64,000 nt of DNA from Streptomyces sulfonofaciens (lineage in GTDB: Bacteria; Actinomycetota; Actinomycetes; Streptomycetales; Streptomycetaceae). Each line of letters opens with the position of its first letter. The first letter of the stretch is position 1. Location: positions 309,056 through 373,055 of the forward strand of contig NZ_BNCD01000006.1 of the NCBI RefSeq assembly GCF_014656295.1. The letters are read 5' to 3'. This document shows positions 36,190 to 46,513 of this stretch, piece after piece. Both the position numbers and the translations under genes were made by a program. The notes under the pieces are model-generated. The model did no database searches. It was not told the origin of the DNA and worked only from the letters and a program-made list of their open reading frames with translations.

Positions 36190-36210
36190 GGGCCCGGGCC
36201 GGCCGGGCCC
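36190..36210. terminator. GC hairpin between convergent genes
   Basis: GGGCCCGG and CCGGGCCC form an 8-bp stem with a 5-nt loop between dprE2 and the 2H protein gene. It could terminate both transcripts. Confidence 0.4.
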
Positions 36211-36238
36211 TCGGCTCGTGCGGCGGGCCGACCGGTCG

Positions 36239-36820
36239 TCAGCGAGCCGGCTGGGTGCCGCGGGCCGCCCGTGGCGACGCCTGCGGAGGGACCGTCGGCC
36301 CGCCGAAGGCGAACTCGCGCAGCTTGCGCCAGACGCCATCGGCGCCCTGCTCGTAGAGCGCGAATCCGGTGCAGGACCACTCGGCCTCGTACCGCGCCAG
36401 CTCCTCGAACGCGCGGTCCATGGCGGCGTCGTCGATGCCGTGCGCCACCGTGACGTGCGGGTGGTAGGGGAACTGGAGTTCGCGGGAGACGGGGCCCGCG
36501 GGGTCGCGGACCTGCGTCTGGAGCCGTGCGCAGGCGTCCGCTCCCTCGACGACCCGTACGAACACGACGGGTGACAGCGGCCGGAAGGTCCCCGTCCCCG
36601 ACAGCCGCATCGGAAACGGCCGCCCCGCGTCCGCGACGCCCTCCAGGTGTGCCTCGATCGCGGGCAGCGCCGAGCCGTCGACCTCGGTGGGCGGAAGCAG
36701 GGTGACGTGGGTGGGGATGCCGGGGGCCGCGGCGTCACCGAAGCCCGCGCGCCGCTCCTGGAGCAGGCTGCCGTGTGGCTCCGGGACCGCGATCGACACA
36801 CCGATCGTTACGGTCCCCAC
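36239..36820 (-). CDS. 2'-5' RNA ligase-like 2H phosphoesterase
   Basis: 193 residues. GTG chosen for GGGAG six bases upstream. The two defining H-x-T/V motifs are THVTLLPP (about 36) and HPHVTVAHG (about 120), with the conserved FPYHPHVTVA context. 2H enzymes ligate or open 2'-5' or 2',3'-cyclic phosphate linkages in RNA or nucleotides. The upstream gene on the same strand is trpS (123 bp away); co-transcription is possible. Confidence 0.85.
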   Translation of the reverse strand: MGTVTIGVSIAVPEPHGSLLQERRAGFGDAAAPGIPTHVTLLPPTEVDGSALPAIEAHLEGVADAGRPFPMRLSGTGTFRPLSPVVFVRVVEGADACARLQTQVRDPAGPVSRELQFPYHPHVTVAHGIDDAAMDRAFEELARYEAEWSCTGFALYEQGADGVWRKLREFAFGGPTVPPQASPRAARGTQPAR

Positions 36821-36943
36821 GTCGTACTCCCGTCGTGTCGTCGGACTGGGTGGACTGGGCGGACCCGACGGCCCGGCCGGGCCGCCCGGGCACGATCCCG
36901 CGCCGCGCGTCCTTCGGCTCCTTCGACTGTACGGCGGCACCGG

Positions 36944-38788
<1,845 letters not shown>

Positions 38789-38889
38789 TCACGTCCTGGA
38801 GCGGGCGCGGGAACCGTCCCGGCCGTCCGGAACCGTCCGCGCCCGGCGAGGCCCGGTGAACCGACCGGGCGCACACCACCACGCACACC

Positions 38890-38940
38890 GCCTGCCCGCC
38901 TGACCGCCTACCTGCCGGGACGGCAGGCGGGCGGGCAGGC
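38890..38940. terminator. nested hairpin terminator after glyA
   Basis: An outer 11-bp perfect stem (38890-38900 with 38930-38940, GCCTGCCCGCC) encloses an inner 7-bp stem (CCTGCCG-GGA-CGGCAGG, 38911-38927). It begins about 40 bp after the glyA stop. Confidence 0.65.
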
Positions 38941-38978
38941 GGGCAGGGCTTGGTCCCGCACCGAGGGACCGGGCCCGC

Positions 38979-40250
<1,272 letters not shown>

Positions 40251-40287
40251 GGTGTCCTCCGGGGGCGAGCGGTCGTGATCCGGTCGT

Positions 40288-40440
40288 GGCCCGGCGTGCC
40301 CAGGCGGACGGCACACCGGGGTCGTGGTTCCGGGGTCCCGCAGGCCTCCCGGTCCGGCCGGGCAGGAGACGGCACCTCGAGGCCACAGCCCCTGCACGGC
40401 TCCCCCAGGGTCGCTTCCCTGTGCGCCAGTCGCCGTGCGT
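40288..40440 (-). ncRNA. ZTP (pfl) riboswitch in the glyA leader
   Basis: Read on the minus strand, the 5' domain has GCACGGC, then GACTGGCG, a CAGGG/CCCTG hairpin, GGGGGAGC and the closing GCCGTGC. The 3' domain has the invariant CCGCCTGGGCA (40307-40297). This is the two-part pfl aptamer that binds ZTP/ZMP and is known ahead of glyA and purine or folate genes. Its 3' end is ~38 nt from the glyA GTG, so control of the GGAGGA ribosome-binding site (translation) seems more likely than a terminator. Confidence 0.85.
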
Positions 40441-40588
40441 CGAGGACAGCCTAGCCAGCCGGCCGGAGGAATGTCCCGGACCGTCCGGCCGCGGACCTGC
40501 CGGGCCGCCGGCGACGGGGCGCCGCGATCACGGGCCGCGGCCGGCTCGGGAGCCCGTCCTGCGGGACCCGCCGGACGGGTGGGCCACA

Positions 40589-40605
40589 TTCGTACGAAAG
40601 GTTTC
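40589..40605. promoter_or_regulatory. palindromes in the glyA/rocD divergent promoter region
   Basis: TTCGTACGAA (40589-40598) overlaps GAAAGGTTTC (40596-40605), both perfect palindromes, in the less GC-rich part of the gap. A TAGGAA box at 40629-40634 could be the rocD -10. Candidate operator for rocD (an Lrp-type control would be usual) or glyA. Confidence 0.4.
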
Positions 40606-40676
40606 TTTCTCTGCCGGGCGAGCGACGATAGGAATTGGGCCACGAACCCGCCTTCCGCCGTAAGAACGGAGTCCCC

Positions 40677-41888
40677 GTGACCGCTACCGACGCCTTCATC
40701 ACCTCGGTCGAGGAGCACAGCGCGCACAACTACCATCCGTTGCCCGTCGTCGTGGCGTCAGCCGAGGGCGCGTGGATGACGGACATCGAGGGCCGCCGCT
40801 ATCTGGACATGCTCGCCGGATACTCGGCGCTCAACTTCGGCCATGGCAACCGGCGCCTGATCAACGCCGCGAAGGCGCAGTTGGACCGGGTGACCCTGAC
40901 GTCACGGGCCTTCCACCACGACCGGTACGCGGCCTTCTGCGCCGAGCTGGCCGAACTGTGCGGCATGGAGATGGTGCTGCCGATGAACACCGGTGCCGAG
41001 GCGGTGGAGACCGCCGTGAAGACGGCACGGAAGTGGGGCTACCGCGTCAAGGGCGTGCCCGCGGACACGGCGCGTGTGGTGGTCGCGGCCAACAACTTCC
41101 ACGGCCGCACCACCACGATCATCAGCTTCTCCACCGACCCCGAGGCCCGGGAGGACCACGGCCCGTACACGCCGGGCTTCGACGTCGTGCCGTACGGCGA
41201 CCTGGCCGCGCTGCGGGCCGCGGTCACCGACAGCACGGTCGCCGTGCTGCTGGAGCCCATCCAGGGCGAGGCGGGCGTGCTGATGCCGCCGGAGGGCTAC
41301 CTCGCCGGGGTGCGGGAGCTGACCCGTGAGCGCAACGTGCTGTTCGTGGCCGACGAGATCCAGTCGGGCCTGGGGCGCACGGGACGCACGTTCGCGTGTG
41401 AGCACGAGGGCGTGGTGCCGGACATGTACATCCTCGGCAAGGCGCTGGGCGGGGGCGTGGTGCCGGTGTCCGCGGTGGTGTCGTCGCGCGCGGTGCTGGG
41501 GGTCCACCGCCCGGGGGAGCACGGTTCGACGTTCGGCGGCAACCCGCTGGCGTGCGCGGTGGCGCTGGAGGTGCTGGCGATGCTGCGCACCGGCGAGTAC
41601 CAGCAGCGGGCGGCGGAGCTGGGCGACCACCTCCACCAGGAGCTGGGCCTGCTCGCCGGCGTGCCCGGCGGCCCGGTGCGGGAGGTGCGCGGCCGCGGCC
41701 TGTGGGCGGGCATCGACATCGATCCGGCCCGTGGCACCGGCCGTGAGATCTCCGAGCAGTTGCACGGGAAGGGCGTGCTGGTCAAGGACACCCACGGCTC
41801 GACCATCCGTCTCGCGCCTCCGCTGGTGATCAGCAAGGAGGACCTGGACTGGGGGCTCGAACAACTGCGGGAGGTGCTGGGCCGCTAG
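40677..41888 (+). CDS. rocD: ornithine aminotransferase
   Basis: 403 residues, GTG behind CGGAG. Class III aminotransferase: NTGAEAVETAVKTARKWGY, NNFHGRTTTIISFSTD, EPIQGEAG, VADEIQSGLGRTG, and the PLP Lys in ILGKALGGGVVPVSA; GSTFGGNPLACA follows. Converts ornithine to glutamate semialdehyde in arginine catabolism. In streptomycetes it often neighbours dimethylarginine hydrolase, which is not here. Confidence 0.92.
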   Translation: MTATDAFITSVEEHSAHNYHPLPVVVASAEGAWMTDIEGRRYLDMLAGYSALNFGHGNRRLINAAKAQLDRVTLTSRAFHHDRYAAFCAELAELCGMEMVLPMNTGAEAVETAVKTARKWGYRVKGVPADTARVVVAANNFHGRTTTIISFSTDPEAREDHGPYTPGFDVVPYGDLAALRAAVTDSTVAVLLEPIQGEAGVLMPPEGYLAGVRELTRERNVLFVADEIQSGLGRTGRTFACEHEGVVPDMYILGKALGGGVVPVSAVVSSRAVLGVHRPGEHGSTFGGNPLACAVALEVLAMLRTGEYQQRAAELGDHLHQELGLLAGVPGGPVREVRGRGLWAGIDIDPARGTGREISEQLHGKGVLVKDTHGSTIRLAPPLVISKEDLDWGLEQLREVLGR

Positions 41889-41985
41889 GCCCGGCCGCCC
41901 CTCTGCGCCCCGGCGCCCCGCGCCCGCACCCCGCGCACCGGTGCCCCGCCCCCGCACTCGCACCCCCGTGGCGCGGGGACGCGGG

Positions 41986-42075
41986 GACGCGAGAAGCCGG
42001 GGCGCGGGAAGCCGGGACGCGGGAAGCCGGAGCGCAGGCACCCGGGGCGCAGGAAGCCAGGGCGCGGGCACCCGG
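41986..42075. repeat. 15-bp tandem repeat x6
   Basis: Six consecutive 15-bp units of the form RRCGCGGGAAGCCGG, with variants ending CACCCGG. They lie between rocD and the MocR regulator, outside both coding regions. Confidence 0.8.
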
Positions 42076-42091
42076 GGCGGCTGCCCGCCGC

Positions 42092-43642
42092 TCAGCCCGG
42101 CAGGACGTCGCAGAGCGCGTCCAGCGCTGCCTGCCAGGCGTGGTCCGGCGGGGTGCCGTAGCCCACCACCAGGGCGTCGCGGGGGCCGGGGACGGCGGCG
42201 GCGTCCGGGTGGCGGAAGTGGGCCAGTCCCTCCAGGGCCAGGCCCTGCCAGGTCGCCGCGCGCACCACGGAACGTTCGGTGCCGGGCGGCAGTTCGAGGA
42301 CGGCGTGCAGGCCCGCGGCGATCCCGGTGACCCGGACGGCCGGCGCCCGCTCGGCGACCGCGGCGACCAACTGGTCACGCCGCCGCCGGTAGTGCAGGCG
42401 CACCGCCCGCACATGGCGGTCGTACGCGCCCGAGGCGATGAACTCCGCGAGGGTGAGCTGGTCGAGCACGCCGCAGGCCCAGTCGGAGGAGCCCTTGGCC
42501 GCCGCGACCTCGGCGGCCAGCGAGCCGGGCAGCACCGCCCAGCCCAGCCGGAGCCCGGGGGCCAGGGCCTTGCTCGCGGTGCCGAAGTAGACCACCCGGT
42601 CGGGATCGAGGCCCTGGAGCGCGCCCACCGGCTGGCGGTCGTAGCGGAACTCCCCGTCGTAGTCGTCCTCCAGGATCACCCCGCCGGTGCGCCGTGCCCA
42701 GTCGACCACCTCGGTCCGCCGGGCCGGGTCGAGCGGCGTGCCGGTGGGGAACTGGTGGGCGGCGGTCAGCAGCACCGCACCCGGCGCCGTGCCGCGGACC
42801 GGCGCCCCTGAGCCGCCCCCGTCGTCCCTCCCGCCCCCGGGCCGCGCCGTCCCGCCGGCGCCCGCTGCCCCGTGCGCCCCACCGCCCGCCGCACCCGCAC
42901 CCGCACCCGCACCGGCACCGGCACCCGTATCCCGTTGCCCGAGGAGCGGCGCCACGACCGTCCCGCGCTCGTCCAGGGGCAGCGGCCGGGTCCCCAGGCC
43001 CGCTGCCGCGAGCAGGTTCCAGTGCAGGTCGAGGCCGTAGGACTCCACGGCCACCGCGTCGACGCCACGCCGGCCCAGGACGGCGGCGAGGAGGGAGAGG
43101 CCGTGGGAGAAGCCGGAGCAGATCAGGATCCGGTCGGGGTCCGTGCGGACGCCCCGCGCGCGTGCCAGATAGGCGGCGAGAGCCGTGCGCAGCTCGACGC
43201 GGCCGCGTGGATCGCCGTAGCCCAGGGCGTCGCGCGGGGCGGCCATCAGTGCGCGGCGCGCGGCCTTCAGCCAGCCGCTGCGTGGGAAGGACCCCAGGTC
43301 CGGGGTGCCGGGCATCAGGTCGTGGCGGGGGCTGCCGGCCGGCCGGCGGCGGGGTGCGGGGGCCGGTGCGCCCGGCTGGCTGCGGGGTGCGACACGGGTT
43401 CCCGAGCCCTGCCGTGCGGTCAGCCAGCCCTCGGCGACCAGGTCCCCGTACGCCTCCGCGACGGTGTTGCGGGCGATGCCCAGGTCGGCGGCGAGGGCCC
43501 GGGAGGCGGGAAGGCGGGTGCCCGGGGCGAGGCGGCCGCTGCGCACGGCCTCCCGCAGGGCGTCCGTCAGCCCCCTGCGCACCCCGGGCCCGGCGGGTTC
43601 GAGGTGCAGGTCCACTCCCAGATTGGCCCAGGATTCTGTCAT
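42092..43642 (-). CDS. MocR/PdxR-type GntR regulator with aminotransferase domain
   Basis: 516 residues. The N-terminal winged helix (RGLTDALREAVRSGRLAPGTRLPASRALAADLGIARNTV; about 23-62) belongs to the GntR family. The C-terminal domain is a class I aminotransferase fold with LEDDYDGEFRY and the PLP Lys in FGTASKALAPG. Such proteins sense PLP or amino compounds and control vitamin B6, GABA or other amine genes. An unusual ~40-residue Gly/Ala run interrupts the aminotransferase domain near residues 238-280. The nearest GGAG is 14 bases from ATG. Divergent, 46 bp from the next gene. Confidence 0.87.
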   Translation of the reverse strand: MTESWANLGVDLHLEPAGPGVRRGLTDALREAVRSGRLAPGTRLPASRALAADLGIARNTVAEAYGDLVAEGWLTARQGSGTRVAPRSQPGAPAPAPRRRPAGSPRHDLMPGTPDLGSFPRSGWLKAARRALMAAPRDALGYGDPRGRVELRTALAAYLARARGVRTDPDRILICSGFSHGLSLLAAVLGRRGVDAVAVESYGLDLHWNLLAAAGLGTRPLPLDERGTVVAPLLGQRDTGAGAGAGAGAGAAGGGAHGAAGAGGTARPGGGRDDGGGSGAPVRGTAPGAVLLTAAHQFPTGTPLDPARRTEVVDWARRTGGVILEDDYDGEFRYDRQPVGALQGLDPDRVVYFGTASKALAPGLRLGWAVLPGSLAAEVAAAKGSSDWACGVLDQLTLAEFIASGAYDRHVRAVRLHYRRRRDQLVAAVAERAPAVRVTGIAAGLHAVLELPPGTERSVVRAATWQGLALEGLAHFRHPDAAAVPGPRDALVVGYGTPPDHAWQAALDALCDVLPG

Positions 43643-43648
43643 GCAAAT

Positions 43649-43678
43649 GGACCATACTCCTGGGCTACTGGGCCCATA
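43649..43678. promoter_or_regulatory. direct repeats in the MocR divergent promoter
   Basis: GGACCATA (43649-43656) and GGCCCATA (43671-43678) are spaced 22 bp apart, about two helical turns, filling the 46-bp gap between the MocR gene and its divergent target. MocR-type regulators commonly bind direct repeats. Confidence 0.4.
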
Positions 43679-43688
43679 GGGTCGAAGC

Positions 43689-44228
43689 ATGACGACGAAC
43701 GGAACAGACCCGGCGCCCACCGCGGCGGCCGCGCCGCACCCGGGCGGCACCGCGTACCACCCGGAGCACACGCCCCGGCTGGAGTGGGCCAAGCTCGCGC
43801 CCGAGGTCTACCGGGCGATGGCCCGGCTGGACGCCGCAGCACGCAAGGGCCTGGACCCGGTGCTGCTCGAACTGGTGAAGATCCGCGCCTCGCAGCTCAA
43901 CCACTGCGCCTTCTGCCTCGACATGCACACCAAGGACGCGTTGGCCGCGGGCGAGTCGGCCGAGCGCATCATCCAGTTGAGCGCCTGGGAGGAGTCGCGG
44001 CACTTCTACACCCCCAAGGAACTCGCCGCGCTGGAGCTGACCGAGGCGGTCACCGTCCTCACGGAGGGCTTCGTGCCCGACGGGGTCTACGAGAACGCCG
44101 CGAAGCACTTCGAGGAGCAGGAGCTGGCCCAGTTGATCGCCGCGATCACGGTGATCAACGCCTGGAACCGGTTCGGGGTGGCCTGCCGGGCGGTGCCGGG
44201 CCACTACCGTCCGGGCCAGCACGCGTGA
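43689..44228 (+). CDS. carboxymuconolactone decarboxylase/AhpD-like protein (first of two)
   Basis: 179 residues. The AhpD-like core has KIRASQLNHCAFCLDMHTKDA with the redox pair Cys73/Cys76 and the partner His80, and TEAVTVLTEGFVPDGVY and AITVINAWNRFGVACR helices. Such proteins act as alkylhydroperoxidases or small redox enzymes. No clear ribosome-binding site precedes the ATG. First gene of a three-gene operon with GTGA overlaps, divergent from the MocR gene. Confidence 0.88.
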   Translation: MTTNGTDPAPTAAAAPHPGGTAYHPEHTPRLEWAKLAPEVYRAMARLDAAARKGLDPVLLELVKIRASQLNHCAFCLDMHTKDALAAGESAERIIQLSAWEESRHFYTPKELAALELTEAVTVLTEGFVPDGVYENAAKHFEEQELAQLIAAITVINAWNRFGVACRAVPGHYRPGQHA

Positions 44229-44698
44229 GCGTCCGCACCACGCACCTGGACGCCGAGGTCCGCGCCGCCATGCCGGCGCTGGGCGCCGCCGCGAAGAAGG
44301 GACTCGGCGATCCCGCGCTCGCCGAACCGGTCCAGATCCGCGCCTCGCAGCTCAACCAGTGCGCCTACTGCCTCGACATGCACCTGCCGATCGCCCGCGG
44401 ACAGGACGTGCCGGAGCGGCGGCTCGACCTGCTGAGTGCCTGGGAGGAGGCCGGGGACGCCTACACCGAGCGCGAGCGGGCCGCGCTCGCGCTCACCGAG
44501 GCGCTCACCGTGCCGACCGGGGGCACCGGCCCGGCGGCGTCCGGCGGGCGGTTCGTGCCGGACGACGTGTACCGGGCGGCAGCCGAGCACTTCGACGGCA
44601 TCCGTCTCGCCCACCTCATCGCTCTGATCACCGCCGTCAACGGCTGGAACCGGTTGATGGTCACCCGCCGCATCCCGCCGGGGAGCACCGAGTGGTGA
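44225..44698 (+). CDS. carboxymuconolactone decarboxylase/AhpD-like protein (second)
   Basis: 157 residues from GTG overlapping the preceding stop (GTGA). The same architecture as its neighbour: QIRASQLNQCAYCLDMH keeps Cys46, Cys49 and His53, and LITAVNGWNRLMVTRR ends the fold. It lacks the first gene's ~25-residue N-terminal tail. Diverged tandem paralog; the pair may form hetero-oligomers (inference). Confidence 0.87.
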   Translation: MSVRTTHLDAEVRAAMPALGAAAKKGLGDPALAEPVQIRASQLNQCAYCLDMHLPIARGQDVPERRLDLLSAWEEAGDAYTERERAALALTEALTVPTGGTGPAASGGRFVPDDVYRAAAEHFDGIRLAHLIALITAVNGWNRLMVTRRIPPGSTEW

Positions 44699-45426
44699 GC
44701 GCGGTGGAGGCGTTCCGGGCGCTGCACCACGGGCGCCTGCCGGACGATCCGCTGGTGCTGCCGGGGCCGTGGGACGCGGCCGGTGCACGGGTGTTCGCGG
44801 ACGCCGGGTTCCCCGCGCTCGCGACGCCCAGCGCGGGGATCGCCGCGGCCCTCGGCCACGCGGACGGGGCGACGCCGGCCGACGAGATGTTCGCGGCGGT
44901 CGCCCGGATCGTCCGGGCGGTCGACGTCCCGGTGTCGGCGGACATCGAGTCGGGGTACGGACTCCCGCCGAAGGAGCTGGTGGAGCGGCTCCTGGAGACG
45001 GGCGCCGTCGGCTGCAACCTGGAGGACTCCCGCGAGGGGGTGCTGCGGGACCCGCGGCAGCATGCCGACTGGCTCGCCGAGGTGCGGGCCGCCGCCGGCG
45101 ACCGGGTGTTCGTCAACGCGCGCGTGGACACGTTCCTGCGCGGCGAGGGCGGTCCGCAGGAGGCGGTCGAGCGGGCGATCGAGCGCGCGGCTCTGTATGT
45201 GGCGGCGGGCGCCGACTGTGTCTACCCGATCGGCGCTCCGCCCGCCGCGCTGCCCGCCCTGCGGGCGGGGATCGAGGGGCCCGTCAACGCGCTCGCCCGG
45301 CTCGGCGAGCAGGATCCGGCCGATCTGGGCCGGCTCGGTGCCACCCGTGTCACGTTCGGCCCCGGCTGGCAGCGCCGCGCCACGGCCCTGCTGGCCGCGG
45401 ACGTCGCGGCGCACGGCGCCCCCTGA
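44695..45426 (+). CDS. isocitrate lyase/PEP mutase family protein
   Basis: 243 residues from GTG, overlapping the previous stop by four bases. The TIM-barrel motifs of the family are seen: LPGPWDAAGARVF, ATPSAGIAAALGHADG, SADIESGYG (Asp83, Glu85 of the Mg site) and CNLEDS (Glu110, Asp111). The KKCGH loop of true isocitrate lyases is absent. The member type (oxaloacetate decarboxylase, PEP hydrolase or phosphonate enzyme) cannot be assigned. Operon context: two AhpD-like proteins under a MocR regulator. Confidence 0.86.
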   Translation: MSAVEAFRALHHGRLPDDPLVLPGPWDAAGARVFADAGFPALATPSAGIAAALGHADGATPADEMFAAVARIVRAVDVPVSADIESGYGLPPKELVERLLETGAVGCNLEDSREGVLRDPRQHADWLAEVRAAAGDRVFVNARVDTFLRGEGGPQEAVERAIERAALYVAAGADCVYPIGAPPAALPALRAGIEGPVNALARLGEQDPADLGRLGATRVTFGPGWQRRATALLAADVAAHGAP

Positions 45427-45431
45427 GGGGC

Positions 45432-45463
45432 GCGGTGGACGGCACGGGCAAACCGTCCACCGC
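45432..45463. terminator. bidirectional terminator
   Basis: GCGGTGGACGG and its complement form a perfect 11-bp stem with a 10-nt loop, six bases after the stop and between two convergent operons. Confidence 0.75.
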
Positions 45464-45537
45464 CCGGCCCCCACGCGGCGGGAACGCCCCCTGGGGGCCG
45501 GGGACGGCGAGTCCCGTCGGGAGAGCCACCGCCTCCC

Positions 45538-46512
45538 TCAGGAAAGCCACCGCTTCCAGACGGACCGGTGGCCGTCCACCCACTTCTTCGCCGCCTCGTC
45601 CGGCGACATCTTCTGGTCGGCGATCATCAGGGAGACCTCGTTCTGGTCCTCGGTGGTCCAGTGGAACTTCCTCAGCAGCCCGGCCGCCCTGCCGCCGTCC
45701 CGGGCGAAGCCGGCGTTGAGGTACTTCTGCAGCGGCGTCCTCGGATAGGCGCAGGTGATTCTGGCGGTGTCGGCGTCGCAGCCCTCCTTGTAGGGCGGCA
45801 GCTTCACCTCGGTCATCGGGACCTTCCTGAAGAGCCACTGCGGCTGGTACCAGTAGGTCAGATACGGCTTGTGCTGCTTGGCGAACTGCTTCATCTGGGT
45901 GATCTGGGCCGCCTCGGAGCCGGCGAACACCACCTGGTAGTCCAGTTTCAGGTTCGCCACCAGCGCCTTGTCGTTGGTGACGTACGACGGCGAGCCGTCC
46001 ATCAACTGGCCCTTGCCGCCGCTCTCCGGGGTGCGCAGCATCTTCGCGTAGCGGTTGAGGTTCTTCCAGTCGGTGACGTCGGGGTGCTCCCTGGCGAAGT
46101 ACGTGGGGACGAACCAGCCGATGTGCCCGGTGACGCCGAGGCCGCCGGCCCTGACGATGGTCTTCTTGTCCTCGACGTACCGCTTCTCCTGGTCGGGGTG
46201 GCCCCAGTCCTCCAGGATCGCGTCGACCCGGCCCTGGCTGAGCGCGTCCCAGGCGGGCACCTCGTCGACCTGTACGGTGTCGACGCGGTAGTCGAGCTCG
46301 TGCTCCAGCAGGTACGTCGCCACGGCGACGTTGGCCTGCGCGCCGACCCAGGACTGCACGGACAGGGTCACCGTCCTGGCGCCCCTGGCGCCCGCGAACG
46401 GCGAGCTCTGCTTGGTCATGTCCGCGGCGCCGCAGCCCGCGAGCGCCACCAGGGCGACCGCGGTGAGCCCCGCCGTCACCGCCCTGGCACCGGACCTGAA
46501 CGGCCTTGGCAT
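45538..46512 (-). CDS. glycine betaine/choline ABC transporter substrate-binding lipoprotein
   Basis: 324 residues; ATG with GGGAG six bases upstream. Lipobox LAGC with Cys27 after a signal peptide. The OpuAC-type domain begins at TVTLSVQSWVGAQANVAVATYLLEHEL; EDWGHPD, GWFVP and YQPQWLF supply aromatic residues of the kind that cage a quaternary ammonium. Last gene of the operon, one base after the permease stop (TGAGATG). Confidence 0.9.
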   Translation of the reverse strand: MPRPFRSGARAVTAGLTAVALVALAGCGAADMTKQSSPFAGARGARTVTLSVQSWVGAQANVAVATYLLEHELDYRVDTVQVDEVPAWDALSQGRVDAILEDWGHPDQEKRYVEDKKTIVRAGGLGVTGHIGWFVPTYFAREHPDVTDWKNLNRYAKMLRTPESGGKGQLMDGSPSYVTNDKALVANLKLDYQVVFAGSEAAQITQMKQFAKQHKPYLTYWYQPQWLFRKVPMTEVKLPPYKEGCDADTARITCAYPRTPLQKYLNAGFARDGGRAAGLLRKFHWTTEDQNEVSLMIADQKMSPDEAAKKWVDGHRSVWKRWLS

Positions 46513-46513
46513 C

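Noticed and set aside
41986..42075. CRISPR-like array
   Set aside because: The units are directly adjacent with no spacers, so this is a simple tandem repeat.
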